A DNA stretch of 32,292 nucleotides from Anaerolineales bacterium (GCA_013360875.1 JABWAU010000032.1:1-32292), one strand, 5' to 3'. Positions 1 through 8,598 are shown, counted from the stretch's first letter. Translations and numbers: made by a program. The notes: generated by a model not told the origin, from the letters alone.

Positions 1-1
1 G

Positions 2-280
2 GACGATGTACCGAAGATCGTAGAGGAAGGCAGGTTTGTGGAAGCGGAAGAGAAAAGTTTGTTTGCCGCGATCCGATCCACCGTCCGCCGTCCACCGTCC
101 ACCGTCAATGAATTTCTGGAGATCGTCGTCAAACTCATCCCATCCATCAACTCGTTCTTCGACAAGGTTCTGGTCATGGCGGAGGACGAACAGGTGCGGC
201 GAAACCGCCTCGCGCTCGTGGGACAAATTGCCGGTCTGTCCAAAGGCATTGCAGACCTGAGCAAACTCGAAGGGTTTTAG
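2..280 (+). CDS. glyS: Glycyl-tRNA synthetase beta subunit, C-terminal fragment (5' truncated by window edge)
   Basis: The frame is open from base 2 and gives about 92 residues before TAG. The tail FFDKVLVMAEDEQVRRNRLALVG followed by an LSKGIADLSKLEGF end matches the C-terminal anticodon-binding end of bacterial GlyS beta chains, where FFDxVxVMAxDExxRxNRLAL is typical. GlyS pairs with the alpha chain (or is fused to it) to charge tRNA-Gly in the cytoplasm. An in-frame stretch STVRRPPSTV is encoded by 7-bp tandem repeats at 78-105 and is not typical of the family. A terminator follows. The domain assignment is from family knowledge. Whether this is a separate beta chain or an alpha-beta fusion cannot be seen here. 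Confidence 0.85.
   Translation, partial: DDVPKIVEEGRFVEAEEKSLFAAIRSTVRRPPSTVNEFLEIVVKLIPSINSFFDKVLVMAEDEQVRRNRLALVGQIAGLSKGIADLSKLEGF
78..105. repeat. Four-unit 7-bp tandem repeat inside glyS
   Basis: Four consecutive heptamers fit the consensus CCRCCGT (28 bp). They are translated as part of the GlyS C-terminal region. This has the same period and unit number as the blocks at 6607, 7210, 19236 and 22322, but a different unit sequence. Confidence 0.8.
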
Positions 281-291
281 CCTTTCATCTG

Positions 292-314
292 CCCAGCCTC
301 AACGGTTGGGTTTT
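292..314 (+). terminator. Rho-independent terminator of glyS
   Basis: A 7-bp stem CCCAGCC / GGTTGGG (one G-U pair) with a 5-nt loop is followed directly by TTTTAT. It lies 11 nt after the glyS stop codon. Confidence 0.7.
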
Positions 315-375
315 ATGTTGGAACAACGGGATGGGGGAGATCGTTTAATCGTCAACAGCATGAGAGGAAGGTGAT

Positions 376-1377
376 ATGTTCCGCTTGCGAAGATTGACCC
401 TGTTCATTGTCTTGCTGGCTTCTGCCTGCTCGCAAAAGCCGAGCGTTGATTCGATATCGGAGCCTTCAAGTCCCGCGCCTGCAATATCCATTACGTTAAC
501 TCCATTATCCACATTCACCCCGCATCCAACGTTCTCGCTTGCGAATACGGCGCTTCCTGCCACACCTGTTTCTCAGCCAACGCTTGGAAAAACGCCGCAA
601 GTCCCTTTTGGATTGACATTCGACCAGATCAATCCCATCTTTTACGGAAAAATTTTTTTGGGCGCAACATCTGGCGATATCTGGTTGTATCCACGCGAAG
701 TGTATCCCCTGCTTGGCAACGCGCAGGTTTATGATTTTTACGATCAAAACTTTCAACCTTTTCCAACAACTGTTGTGGTGCCTGAGCCAAGAACCGAAGG
801 GGCGCATCAGTGTGATTTCTTGGACTTTAAATTTGTGGATCCAGGAATCGGCGATGTATCACCGGTTCTCGGCGTAAAGCCCGGGCAATCCGTGACATTT
901 CGACCTGTCCAAACTATTGCGCAGGATAGCGGATTGTACGAACAGTATTTACAGGAATGGCTCGTATTGCAAGGCGTTTCATCCCCGGAGTTAGGTGTTG
1001 TGAAGGTCCTGCGGGTGGATTTGGAAGGGGACGCCGTGGATGAGGTGATCCTTGTGGCAACCAACATCGAAGACTCAATGGGAGGTTTGCATGAGGCAGG
1101 GGCGGGGAAATATTCCGTGGTGCTGATGCGAAAGGTGATAGGAGCACAGGTATATACCGTTCCTTTGGTGGTGGAAATTTACTATGCTACAGACTCCAAG
1201 ATGGAATACCCGATCATATATGATGTTGACCACATCTATGATCTCAACGGAGATGGAAACCTGGAGATTATCCTTTCCGGGCGATGGTGGGAGGGCGGTG
1301 GCTTGTTCGTTCATGAAGTGCATGAATTGAACGCGGTGAGAGTCCTGGATCTTATCTGCGGCTGGGATCCTCGCTAG
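376..1377 (+). CDS. Secreted lipoprotein of unknown function with an EF-hand-like calcium loop
   Basis: 333 residues. The N-terminus MFRLRRLTLFIVLLASAC is a classic lipoprotein signal: positive charges, a hydrophobic core, and a lipobox ending in Cys18. A Ser/Pro/Thr-rich linker runs to about residue 75 and a globular domain follows. Near residue 295, DLNGDGNLEI resembles the Ca-binding DxNxDGxxD/E loop seen in FG-GAP/VCBS and dockerin-like proteins; DLEGDAVDEV near residue 215 is a weaker copy. An AGGAAGGTG ribosome site lies a few bases before the ATG. It stands alone between two terminators. No enzyme family is recognised. A cell-surface binding or sensing role is only inference. Confidence 0.75.
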   Translation: MFRLRRLTLFIVLLASACSQKPSVDSISEPSSPAPAISITLTPLSTFTPHPTFSLANTALPATPVSQPTLGKTPQVPFGLTFDQINPIFYGKIFLGATSGDIWLYPREVYPLLGNAQVYDFYDQNFQPFPTTVVVPEPRTEGAHQCDFLDFKFVDPGIGDVSPVLGVKPGQSVTFRPVQTIAQDSGLYEQYLQEWLVLQGVSSPELGVVKVLRVDLEGDAVDEVILVATNIEDSMGGLHEAGAGKYSVVLMRKVIGAQVYTVPLVVEIYYATDSKMEYPIIYDVDHIYDLNGDGNLEIILSGRWWEGGGLFVHEVHELNAVRVLDLICGWDPR

Positions 1378-1389
1378 GATGATTTCATT

Positions 1390-1483
1390 ATCAGTACTTC
1401 ACGAAAGCGCGTATTAGGCGGTCTCTAGCGCCATATTTGCGCCAGAGGGCGCAAATTACGCGCTGTTTTCGTGAAGTACTGAT
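1390..1483. repeat. Three-arm palindromic element (94 bp)
   Basis: The outer arms 1390-1406 and 1467-1483 are perfect 17-nt reverse complements beginning ATCAGTACTTCACGAAA. A second pairing is 1407-1413 (GCGCGTA) with 1457-1463. Inside are two hairpins: a small one GGCG (1417-1420)/CGCC (1429-1432), and a 9-bp one ATTTGCGCC (1435-1443)/GGCGCAAAT (1448-1456) with loop AGAG. The inner part resembles the elements at 15010 and 27414. Confidence 0.8.
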
Positions 1484-1492
1484 TATCGTTGA

Positions 1493-1526
1493 GAGAGTCG
1501 AATCGCCGAGTTCGACTCTCTTTTCG
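1493..1526 (+). terminator. Rho-independent terminator downstream of the lipoprotein gene
   Basis: Perfect 10-bp stem GAGAGTCGAA (1493-1502) / TTCGACTCTC (1511-1520), 8-nt loop, then TTTTCGCTTAATTT. It lies 115 nt after the lipoprotein stop, beyond the palindromic element. Confidence 0.8.
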
Positions 1527-1592
1527 CTTAATTTGGCAAACAAGTAAAAGTCCTGTTAATGCGGGATTAAATATGAAATAAGTTAACGATGT

Positions 1593-1620
1593 GTGGCAGG
1601 CGGGTGGATTTGGTTATAAT
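1593..1620 (+). promoter_or_regulatory. Candidate promoter of the GT4-GH130 operon
   Basis: A perfect -10 hexamer TATAAT lies at 1615-1620. The best -35 at 16 bp spacing is GTGGCA (4 of 6 to consensus). The predicted start is about 1627, leaving a leader of about 35 nt with an AGAGG ribosome site before the ATG at 1662. Confidence 0.55.
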
Positions 1621-1661
1621 GCCCGGCGCATATTAATTGTACAGAGGGAACAGAGGTTGAT

Positions 1662-3965
1662 ATGATGAAGCACAAAACAACATACCCAAAACACATTGCC
1701 TTCATCGGCAATTACCTGCCGCGTCAATGCGGCATCGCTACATTTACCACGGATCTGTGCGAGGCGGTTGCGGGAACGTATCCTGAAACCGCGTGCATTG
1801 CCCTGCCGGTTAATGACATCGAGTCCGGCTATGCTTATCCGCCGCGCGTGCGGTTCGAACTGGCGGAAAAGGACATCGTTTCTTATCGCCGCGCTGCAGA
1901 TTTTTTGAACATCAATAATGTGGATGTGGTCAGTTTGCAGCACGAGTACGGTATTTTTGGCGGACGGGCGGGCAGTCATATTTTGACGCTCCTGCGCGAA
2001 CTGCGTATGCCCATTGTAGCCACATTGCATACCGTTCTGCACGATCCCAACCCCAATCAACGGCGTGTGCTGGAAGAGACCGCAACCCTGTCCGACCGGT
2101 TGGTGGTGATGAGCCACCGCGCCTCGGAATTCCTGCAGGAGGTCTACCGCGTGCCGCAGGAAAAAATTGACGTGATCCCGCATGGCATTCCGGATGTCCC
2201 GTTTATGGACCCCGCTTTTTACAAGGATCGCTTTGGGGTGGAAGGGCGGACGGTTCTGCTTACCTTTGGTTTACTCTCTGCAAATAAGGGGATCGAAAAC
2301 GTGATTTCGGCTCTGCCCGACGTTTTGGCAAGACATCCCAACGTGGTGTATATCGTTTTGGGCGCCACGCATCCGCACGTCAAACGCCACGAAGGCGAGA
2401 CCTATCGCATGTCGCTCGAACGGCTGGCGCGGGAAAAAGGCGTGGCGGGAAACGTCATCTTCTTCAACCGCTTCGTAACTCTCGATGAACTGGTCGAGTT
2501 CATCGGCGCGGCGGATATTTACATCACGCCCTACCTCAACCGCGAACAAATTGCCTCCGGCACGCTGGCTTACACAGTGGGTGCAGGAAAGGCGGTGGTT
2601 TCCACGCCGTATTGGTACGCCGAGGAACTGCTGGCGGAGGAACGTGGCTGTCTTGTGCCTTTCCGTGATCCCGCCGCGCTGGCGGATCAGATCAATGAAT
2701 TGTTGGATGACGAGACCAAACGTCACGCCATGCGCAAGCGGGCATATCTCTTTGGACGCGATATGATCTGGTCGCGTGTGGCGGAACGCTACATGGAGAC
2801 TTTCGAGCGTGCCCGCGCCGAACGCCGGCGTTTTTTCCATCGCGGTTTTTCAGCGAAGACGCTCGACGAACGCCCGGGCGAACTTCCCCCGCTCAAATTG
2901 GACCACCTGCATCATTTGACCGACGACGTGGGAATCCTGCAACACGCCATTTACACGGTTCCGAATTATCGCGAAGGCTATACCACCGACGATAACGCCC
3001 GCGCCCTGATCGTGGGGATACTCCTTGAGGAACTGGGCAGGGAAGATGCCTTTAATCTGACCTCCCGCTACCTCGCCTTCCTGTGGTATGCCTTCAACGA
3101 GGAGAACGGACAATTCCGCAACTTTCTGGATTACCAGCGCCGCTGGCTGGAAGAGCGCGGGTCGGAAGACAGCCATGGACGCGCGTTGTGGGCGCTCGGT
3201 GTGACATTGGGACGGTCCAACATTGCGGCATATCAGGGTATTGCCGGGCGGCTGTTCGAACGCGCTCTGCCCACGATCCTGGATACAACCAGTCCGCGCA
3301 CCTGGGCGTTTGCTTTGCTTGGCATCCACGAATACCTGCAGCGATTTGGCGGAGACCGCATGGCGAACCGGGCGCGCGAGGAATTGGCAGGGCGGCTCCT
3401 GCAAATGTATAAAAACCAACGTTCTGACAACTGGCACTGGTACGAAGACCGGCTGGCGTATTGTAATGCAGCATTACCGCACGCCATGCTGGTCAGCGGA
3501 TGGGATGGCTCCAATCGCGAGATGATTGACGACGGATTGGAATCGCTTCGCTGGCTGGCGGATATCCAGCGCGCGGACGACAACGACGGTCATTTCGTTC
3601 CCATTGGTTCCAACGGCTTTTATGTCCGCGGCGGCAAGCGCGCCTACTTCGATCAGCAGCCGGTGGAGGCACAGGCGATGGTCTCCGCATGTCTCGAGGC
3701 GTATCGCCTCACGTCCGACCCATACTGGCATCGGGAGGCGCAGCGGATCTTCGAATGGTTCCTGGGCCGCAACGACCTGAATCTTCCCATTTACGACCCG
3801 ATGACCGGTGGCTGCCGTGACGGCCTTCATCCTGACCGCGTAAATGAAAACCAGGGCGCGGAATCCACGCTCGCCTTTCTACAAGCGCTATTGGAATTGG
3901 GATCATTCGAACATACAACCCGCATGGGAAATAAAGAGATCCAAACTGTGGAGGTCGGAGTATGA
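1662..3965 (+). CDS. GT4 glycosyltransferase with C-terminal (alpha/alpha) toroid-like domain
   Basis: 767 residues in two parts. Residues 1-390 are a GT-B fold family 4 glycosyltransferase: N-terminal FIGNYLPRQCGIATFTTDL, a donor-site start FGLLSANKGIENVISALP near residue 201, and an EE-rich donor-binding stretch near 320. Residues 400-755 form a helical domain with the diagnostic GYTTDDNARAL near 440, as in helical-barrel glycosidase-like domains attached to GT4 enzymes. No signal peptide is seen, so it should be cytoplasmic. It overlaps the GH130 gene by ATGA, which implies coupled translation. Family knowledge links such GT4/GH130 pairs to mannoside metabolism; the actual donor and acceptor are not visible. 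ATG 1665 is an alternative start. Confidence 0.85.
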   Translation: MMKHKTTYPKHIAFIGNYLPRQCGIATFTTDLCEAVAGTYPETACIALPVNDIESGYAYPPRVRFELAEKDIVSYRRAADFLNINNVDVVSLQHEYGIFGGRAGSHILTLLRELRMPIVATLHTVLHDPNPNQRRVLEETATLSDRLVVMSHRASEFLQEVYRVPQEKIDVIPHGIPDVPFMDPAFYKDRFGVEGRTVLLTFGLLSANKGIENVISALPDVLARHPNVVYIVLGATHPHVKRHEGETYRMSLERLAREKGVAGNVIFFNRFVTLDELVEFIGAADIYITPYLNREQIASGTLAYTVGAGKAVVSTPYWYAEELLAEERGCLVPFRDPAALADQINELLDDETKRHAMRKRAYLFGRDMIWSRVAERYMETFERARAERRRFFHRGFSAKTLDERPGELPPLKLDHLHHLTDDVGILQHAIYTVPNYREGYTTDDNARALIVGILLEELGREDAFNLTSRYLAFLWYAFNEENGQFRNFLDYQRRWLEERGSEDSHGRALWALGVTLGRSNIAAYQGIAGRLFERALPTILDTTSPRTWAFALLGIHEYLQRFGGDRMANRAREELAGRLLQMYKNQRSDNWHWYEDRLAYCNAALPHAMLVSGWDGSNREMIDDGLESLRWLADIQRADDNDGHFVPIGSNGFYVRGGKRAYFDQQPVEAQAMVSACLEAYRLTSDPYWHREAQRIFEWFLGRNDLNLPIYDPMTGGCRDGLHPDRVNENQGAESTLAFLQALLELGSFEHTTRMGNKEIQTVEVGV

Positions 3966-4945
3966 ACAATCGTCACGCTGATCTTTTTCACCGTCACGCG
4001 TCCAATCCCATTTTAACCGCCGCGCACTGGCCCTATCCGGTAAACAGCGTTTTCAACCCCGGCGCTACGCAGCTTCCGGATGGGACGACCCTTCTCCTTT
4101 GCCGTGTGGAGGACCGTAGAGGTCACTCCCATCTATGCGCGGCGCGCTCTGCCAACGGCCTGGATGACTGGCGGATTGATCCTGAACCAACGTTCTCTCC
4201 CGATCCTGAAAACTTTCCCGAGGAAATCTGGGGAATTGAAGACCCGCGTATCACATATATTCCCGAGTTGAAAAAATACGCCGTTACCTACACTGCCTAC
4301 ACCCGCGGCGGACCCGGCGTTTCGCTGGCATTGACGGAGGACTTTCGCCGCTTCGAACGACTTGGCATGGTCATGCCGCCGGAGGATAAAGATGCGGCAT
4401 TGCTTCCGCGAAGAATCGGGGAGCATTGGGCATTGATCCACCGCCCGGTTGGAGCATTTGGCGCTCACATGTGGATCTCATACTCGCCCGACCTGAAACA
4501 CTGGGGGACCCACCGATTGATGCTTGAGGCGCGGCGCGGCGCATGGTGGGATGCCAACAAGATCGGTCTCTCGTCTCCGCCCATCGAGACGTCGAGGGGC
4601 TGGCTGGTCATCTATCACGGCGTACGTCAAACTGCCGCAGGCTGCCTTTACCGATTGGGTATTGCGCTGTTTGATCTGGAAAATCCGGAACGCTGCCTGA
4701 AACGAAGCAGCGAATGGGTCTTTGGACCGGAATATCCGTACGAACGACGCGGCGATGTGGATAACGTTGTTTTTCCCTGTGGGTATACTCTTGCCTCCGA
4801 TGGAGATACGATCAATCTATACTACGGCGCAGCGGATACGAGCATTGCGCTCGCCACCGGCAGCGTGCGCGAGATTCTCGATTGGCTCGACAAGCACGGC
4901 AGCGATGAAATGCCAAGCTCCGGCAGCATCAAAGACTTTTTCTAG
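3962..4945 (+). CDS. GH130 family glycoside phosphorylase (mannoside phosphorylase-like)
   Basis: 327 residues, the usual length for GH130. The fold is a five-bladed beta-propeller, with family motifs FNPGA, CRVEDRRGHS, GIEDPR (Asp94 is the probable general acid), KDAALLPRR, ALIHRP, KIGLSSPP, LVIYHG, VFPCG and YYGAAD, in the expected order. Family members reversibly phosphorolyse beta-mannosides to mannose-1-phosphate, and some are hydrolases. A short leader and no signal peptide suggest a cytoplasmic enzyme. The start overlaps the stop of the GT4 gene, with GGAGG upstream. Pairing with a glycosyltransferase suggests building or recycling of a mannose-containing glycan. Substrate specificity is not resolved by sequence alone. 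Confidence 0.85.
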   Translation: MNNRHADLFHRHASNPILTAAHWPYPVNSVFNPGATQLPDGTTLLLCRVEDRRGHSHLCAARSANGLDDWRIDPEPTFSPDPENFPEEIWGIEDPRITYIPELKKYAVTYTAYTRGGPGVSLALTEDFRRFERLGMVMPPEDKDAALLPRRIGEHWALIHRPVGAFGAHMWISYSPDLKHWGTHRLMLEARRGAWWDANKIGLSSPPIETSRGWLVIYHGVRQTAAGCLYRLGIALFDLENPERCLKRSSEWVFGPEYPYERRGDVDNVVFPCGYTLASDGDTINLYYGAADTSIALATGSVREILDWLDKHGSDEMPSSGSIKDFF

Positions 4946-4946
4946 A

Positions 4947-4995
4947 TCCCTCCCGATGTGTTAAAATGCTATAAACTCGGCTCACTTGGGAGGGA
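4947..4995 (+). promoter_or_regulatory. Extended -10 promoter and Shine-Dalgarno dyad before the FAD oxidoreductase
   Basis: TGCTATAAA (4967-4975) is an extended -10 with no visible -35. The ribosome site GGGAGGGA (4988-4995) is the exact reverse complement of TCCCTCCC (4947-4954). The left arm lies upstream of the predicted start (about 4982), so it would be present only in read-through RNA from the GH130 gene, where it could hide the ribosome site. Confidence 0.5.
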
Positions 4996-4998
4996 ACC

Positions 4999-6339
4999 AT
5001 GTCTGAAAACTACACCCAAAAATCATTCTGGTTGAATACCTACGGACCGTATACGCCCAATGCGCCCGTGGAAGGCGACATCAGTGTAGATGTTGCCATC
5101 ATCGGCGGGGGATACACGGGACTCGCCACCGCCTATTTTCTCCGCAAAGCCGAACCGGCGATGAAGGTTGCCGTTCTCGAGGGCGAGATCGTCGGCTATG
5201 GCGCGAGCGGACGGAACGGCGGATTCGCCATGACGCTCTTCGGTCTCGAACCCGCCGTGACCGCCATGCTGTTCGGCAAACAGAAAACAGTGGAAGCGCA
5301 TCGCTATTGCGAACGCGCCGTTGACCTGGTGCGCGACATGATCCGCGAACACAACATCCAAAGCGACTTCGAATACACGGGATTTCTGCGCCTGGCGACG
5401 ACTCCCGGCTACGTCAAACGCATCCAGCATGACCTTGAACTGCTCGCCGGCCTCGGCGTGACCGGCATCGAATGGCTCGACCGCGACAAAGCCCGCGCCG
5501 AGGTGAACAGTCCGCTCGTGCTGGGCGCGTGGAGCGAGGCGCGCTGCGGGATTTTGGATCCAGCCAAACAGGTCCGCGAACTGAAGCGCATCGCGCAGGA
5601 AGCCGGCGCGGACGTGTACGAGCAGTCGCACGTCACCGAAATCCGCCGTACTGCAAAGTTTACTTTGCGAACTCCGAGCGGCACGGTCACAGCTGATAAG
5701 ATCGTCTTCGCCACCAACGCGTATTCGCATCTCATCCCCGAAATCTGGAACAAGCAGGTTCCCGCCTTTACACACATGATCATCACCGAGCCGTTGACGA
5801 AGGAACAGATGGACTCCATTGGCTGGAGGAATCGTCAGGGACTCGAAGACGCGCGCAACCTCGTCCACTATTTGCGGCTGACAAAAGATAATCGTCTCGC
5901 CATCGGCGGCAGCGATGTGACGATTGCCTACGGCCGCGACATGAATCGCGACTTGAATGAGAAAACCTTTCAGCAGTTGGAAAAAGATACGATTGAGTTA
6001 TTCCCCGGCTTGAAAGATGTGAAGTTCGTTTTTCGCTGGGGCGGGCCCGTCAGCGTGACGATGGACATGGCGCCCGCGATTGGGATGGTCGGCGACGCGC
6101 GAGCGTGGTACAGTCTCGGCTGCATTGGTCACGGCGTCGCGCCCACGCACCTCAACGGGCAGACGCTGGCCGATCTTTTGTTGGAACGAAAAACCGACCT
6201 GACTTCCATTTGGTTCGTAGATCGAAAGCCCATCCCCTGGCCGCCGGAGCCGCTGCGCTGGGTGGCTTCACAGGCGCTGCTCGGCTACTTGCACGCCGAA
6301 GACTGGTGGTACGAGCGCGGGATGAAAGCGGCGCTATAA
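4999..6339 (+). CDS. FAD-dependent amine/amino-acid oxidoreductase (DAO family, PuuB/OrdL-like)
   Basis: 446 residues. The FAD Rossmann motif is [16 protein letters not shown] (GGGYTG at 36-41). ASGRNGGF follows near residue 70; it is typical of gamma-glutamylputrescine oxidase-like and glycine oxidase-like DAO proteins. A C-terminal stretch [21 protein letters not shown] matches the FAD-closing GHG motif. Likely reaction: oxidation of an amine or N-substituted amino acid with O2 or another acceptor. There are no polyamine-pathway genes nearby, so the substrate is unknown. A strong GGGAGGGA ribosome site decides the start. It is a cytoplasmic, single-gene unit. Confidence 0.8.
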   Translation: MSENYTQKSFWLNTYGPYTPNAPVEGDISVDVAIIGGGYTGLATAYFLRKAEPAMKVAVLEGEIVGYGASGRNGGFAMTLFGLEPAVTAMLFGKQKTVEAHRYCERAVDLVRDMIREHNIQSDFEYTGFLRLATTPGYVKRIQHDLELLAGLGVTGIEWLDRDKARAEVNSPLVLGAWSEARCGILDPAKQVRELKRIAQEAGADVYEQSHVTEIRRTAKFTLRTPSGTVTADKIVFATNAYSHLIPEIWNKQVPAFTHMIITEPLTKEQMDSIGWRNRQGLEDARNLVHYLRLTKDNRLAIGGSDVTIAYGRDMNRDLNEKTFQQLEKDTIELFPGLKDVKFVFRWGGPVSVTMDMAPAIGMVGDARAWYSLGCIGHGVAPTHLNGQTLADLLLERKTDLTSIWFVDRKPIPWPPEPLRWVASQALLGYLHAEDWWYERGMKAAL

Positions 6340-6403
6340 CGAAGTCTGCGTAACGCGCTGAAGAATCTCCGCGGCTGGGACGGTTTTTGCAAAGTAATAC
6401 CAT

Positions 6404-6433
6404 ATGAGCAGGCGAAAGTCTGCTCATTATTTC
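6404..6433 (+). terminator. Probable terminator after the FAD oxidoreductase
   Basis: Perfect 8-bp stem ATGAGCAG / CTGCTCAT with an 8-nt loop and a short TATTTC tail. The tail is weak for a Rho-independent terminator. Confidence 0.45.
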
Positions 6434-6474
6434 GGGCTCATTTGGAATTGTCGCGATTAACCTTTTTTGATACG

Positions 6475-6519
6475 CGGATTTCACGGACGACACGGATTTT
6501 CAGATTTTTGGGGATTTTT
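6475..6519. repeat. 9-bp periodic degenerate repeat
   Basis: Successive nonamers start CGGATTTCA, CGGACGACA and CGGATTTTC, followed by two more decayed units. A related array with CGGA-led 9-bp units lies at 32234-32260, and both loci carry a nearby CGTGTCCAGAA string (on opposite strands). Confidence 0.55.
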
Positions 6520-6567
6520 CCGCGCTGTTCGTGTCCAGAATCACAGGAATTCCCAAAGAGCCTTATT

Positions 6568-6596
6568 TTGTGATATTTCCAGAACGCGCCTATACT
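6568..6596 (+). promoter_or_regulatory. Promoter of dnaG
   Basis: TTGTGA (6568-6573), 17-bp spacer, TATACT (6591-6596). Predicted start about 6603, which gives a leader of about 41 nt that has no clear ribosome site. Confidence 0.6.
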
Positions 6597-6606
6597 ATAA
6601 TTCAAC

Positions 6607-6634
6607 CACTGCTCACTGATTACTGACCACTGAA
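6607..6634. repeat. Four-unit 7-bp tandem repeat in the dnaG leader
   Basis: Four heptamers of form YACTGNN (28 bp), ending 9 nt before the dnaG ATG. They occupy most of the predicted 5' untranslated region. Confidence 0.8.
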
Positions 6635-6643
6635 CCCAACCCC

Positions 6644-8572
6644 ATGTCCACCATAGACGAAATCAAATCCCGCATTGACATCGTGGACCTCGTCTCCGAG
6701 GCTGGCGTCAAACTACGCAAGGCGGGGAGAAATTACACGGGCTTCTGTCCGTTCCACGACAACAAGCACACGCCCGCCTTCGTCGTCTGGCCCGAGACCG
6801 GGACGTGGCGCTGTTTCGGCGCGTGCAACGAGGGCGGCGACATCTTCAAGTTCGTGATGAAGCGCGAGAACCTCGATTTCAAAGAGGCGCTCAACAAACT
6901 TGCCGCGCGGGCGGGAGTGGAAGTCCCGGCTTATACAAAACAAACCCCCGAACAAAAAGAGGCATACGATCAACTTCGTCAACTGCTCGAGGAGGCGGTC
7001 GTTTATTATCGCAGCCATCTTTTCAATAACAAGGATGTTCTCGACTACCTGCGCGAAAAACGCGGGCTGACCGACTCCACCATCGAAATCTTTGGTTTGG
7101 GCTACGCGCCTCCGGGTTACGACAACCTCCTCAAGCACTTCACTTCCAAAGGCTATTCGGAGGAGGACTTGATTGACGTGGGTCTTCTCTCTGTGCGTGA
7201 TGACGAGGAACACAATACGCAATACGCAACACGCACTTTCGACCGCTTCCGCAACCGCATTATGATCCCCATTCGCGATGAGCAAGGACGCATGGCAGGT
7301 TTCGGCGCGCGTGTGGTGAACCCCGACGACATCCCCAAATTCCTCAACTCGCCCGAAACGCCGATCTTCAGCAAGGGACGCCTGCTCTACGGTCTCGACC
7401 GGGCGCGCAAGCCGATTCGCATGGCGGATCAAGCCGTCATCGTGGAAGGCTATCTCGATGTCATTGCATTGCATCAAGCGGGATACGAGAACGTTGTCTC
7501 GCCGATGGGCACGGCGCTGACCGAAGACCAGTTGCGTCTGCTCAAACGCTTCACGCGGCGCATCGTCCTCGCCCTCGACCCGGATACCGCCGGTCAAAAT
7601 GCCGTCCTGCGCGGACTCGACGCGGCACGCTCCGCCATGGACAAGGAAGGCGAACTCGGTTTCGATGCGAGGGGCTTGCTCCGCAACGAGTCGCGTTTGC
7701 AGGCGGATTTGCGCGTGGCATCCATGCCCGACGATCTCGATCCCGACGAAATCGTGGCGCGCGATAAGGATGAATGGGCGCGCCTGATCGAAAACGCCAA
7801 ACCCATCGTCACGCACGTCATGGAAACGCTTGCCGCCGGGCAGAACCTCAACGACCCGAAGGTGAAGAATCAGATCGCCGCGCAGATCCTCCCGTTGATC
7901 GAAGATTTGCCAAATCCGCTGGAGCGCGACACGTATCGCCAGGCATTGGCGCGCATGTTACGGGTGGATGAACGCGCGTTGATGGGCGCGCAGCCTCAAG
8001 TCCCGGGGGTGAGGCGGCAGAGAGGCGCCCAGCAGAAACAGGTTATCGAGAAGCCCGGCGTTGCAGTATCCGTCGCATCCAGCAAAAAAGGGGAGGAGTA
8101 CGTCGTTGGCGTTCTGTTCCAAAAGCCCGAGTTGTTGTATCGCCTGGACCGGCTTTTGCAGGAATACGGCCTGGCTCCGCTGGACGCGCAGGATTTCGAT
8201 TACACCGATCACAAGTTGTTGTTCGGGCTGATCCGCGAATCGGTGGAACAGTACAAGACCGATCATCACAGATTCGTGGTGGAGGCGCTGCCCGAGTCGC
8301 TGGAGGCGCGTTCGAGGGAACTGACGCGTCAGACGGAAAAACTCGAAAAGAAGGATGAAAAACTGCTGGAGGAACTTCTGCGCGGCGTGATTAAACTGCG
8401 ACGCGTGGCGGCGGGCGAGAATTTGAACCAGTTGCGTTTCTTGCAGGAGGAGGCGCACCAGGCGGGCGACCTGCGCGCCTCCTCCTACATGGAACTGGTG
8501 TTGCAGCACACGCGGCTGTTGCGCGAACTGGACGACGCCAACCGCAGGATGTCACAGAAACGAGTGGAATAA
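6644..8572 (+). CDS. dnaG: DNA primase
   Basis: 642 residues, full length for DnaG, which makes RNA primers for the replisome. The N-terminal CHC2 zinc finger has ligands Cys35, His38, Cys57 and Cys61 (CPFH...CFGAC); the last pair is spaced C-x3-C rather than the usual C-x2-C. The Toprim domain follows, with VIVEGYLDV (Glu268) and LDPD (Asp312, Asp314) as metal-binding residues. The C-terminal part (about 450-642) would be the helicase-binding region. An in-frame 7-bp repeat (7210-7237) encodes HNTQYATR, just before the conserved DRFRNRIMIPIRD motif. There is no ribosome site; the start is set by the conserved STIDEIKSRIDIVDLV opening. rpoD follows, a widely conserved neighbour. Confidence 0.95.
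   Translation: MSTIDEIKSRIDIVDLVSEAGVKLRKAGRNYTGFCPFHDNKHTPAFVVWPETGTWRCFGACNEGGDIFKFVMKRENLDFKEALNKLAARAGVEVPAYTKQTPEQKEAYDQLRQLLEEAVVYYRSHLFNNKDVLDYLREKRGLTDSTIEIFGLGYAPPGYDNLLKHFTSKGYSEEDLIDVGLLSVRDDEEHNTQYATRTFDRFRNRIMIPIRDEQGRMAGFGARVVNPDDIPKFLNSPETPIFSKGRLLYGLDRARKPIRMADQAVIVEGYLDVIALHQAGYENVVSPMGTALTEDQLRLLKRFTRRIVLALDPDTAGQNAVLRGLDAARSAMDKEGELGFDARGLLRNESRLQADLRVASMPDDLDPDEIVARDKDEWARLIENAKPIVTHVMETLAAGQNLNDPKVKNQIAAQILPLIEDLPNPLERDTYRQALARMLRVDERALMGAQPQVPGVRRQRGAQQKQVIEKPGVAVSVASSKKGEEYVVGVLFQKPELLYRLDRLLQEYGLAPLDAQDFDYTDHKLLFGLIRESVEQYKTDHHRFVVEALPESLEARSRELTRQTEKLEKKDEKLLEELLRGVIKLRRVAAGENLNQLRFLQEEAHQAGDLRASSYMELVLQHTRLLRELDDANRRMSQKRVE
7210..7237. repeat. Four-unit 7-bp tandem repeat inside dnaG
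   Basis: Four heptamers of form ACRCAMY (28 bp), translated in frame into a surface-like linker just before the DRFRNR motif of the Toprim-proximal region. Confidence 0.8.
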
Positions 8573-8598
8573 CGTAACAATTCGATTTTGGCGGCGTC

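Larger units (their letters stand above)
6340..6643. other. Gene-free 304-nt stretch between the FAD oxidoreductase and dnaG
   Basis: No coding frame is supported. It holds a hairpin at 6404-6427, a 9-bp periodic repeat at 6475-6519, the dnaG promoter near 6568-6596 and a 7-bp repeat block at 6607-6634, each listed separately. Confidence 0.7.
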
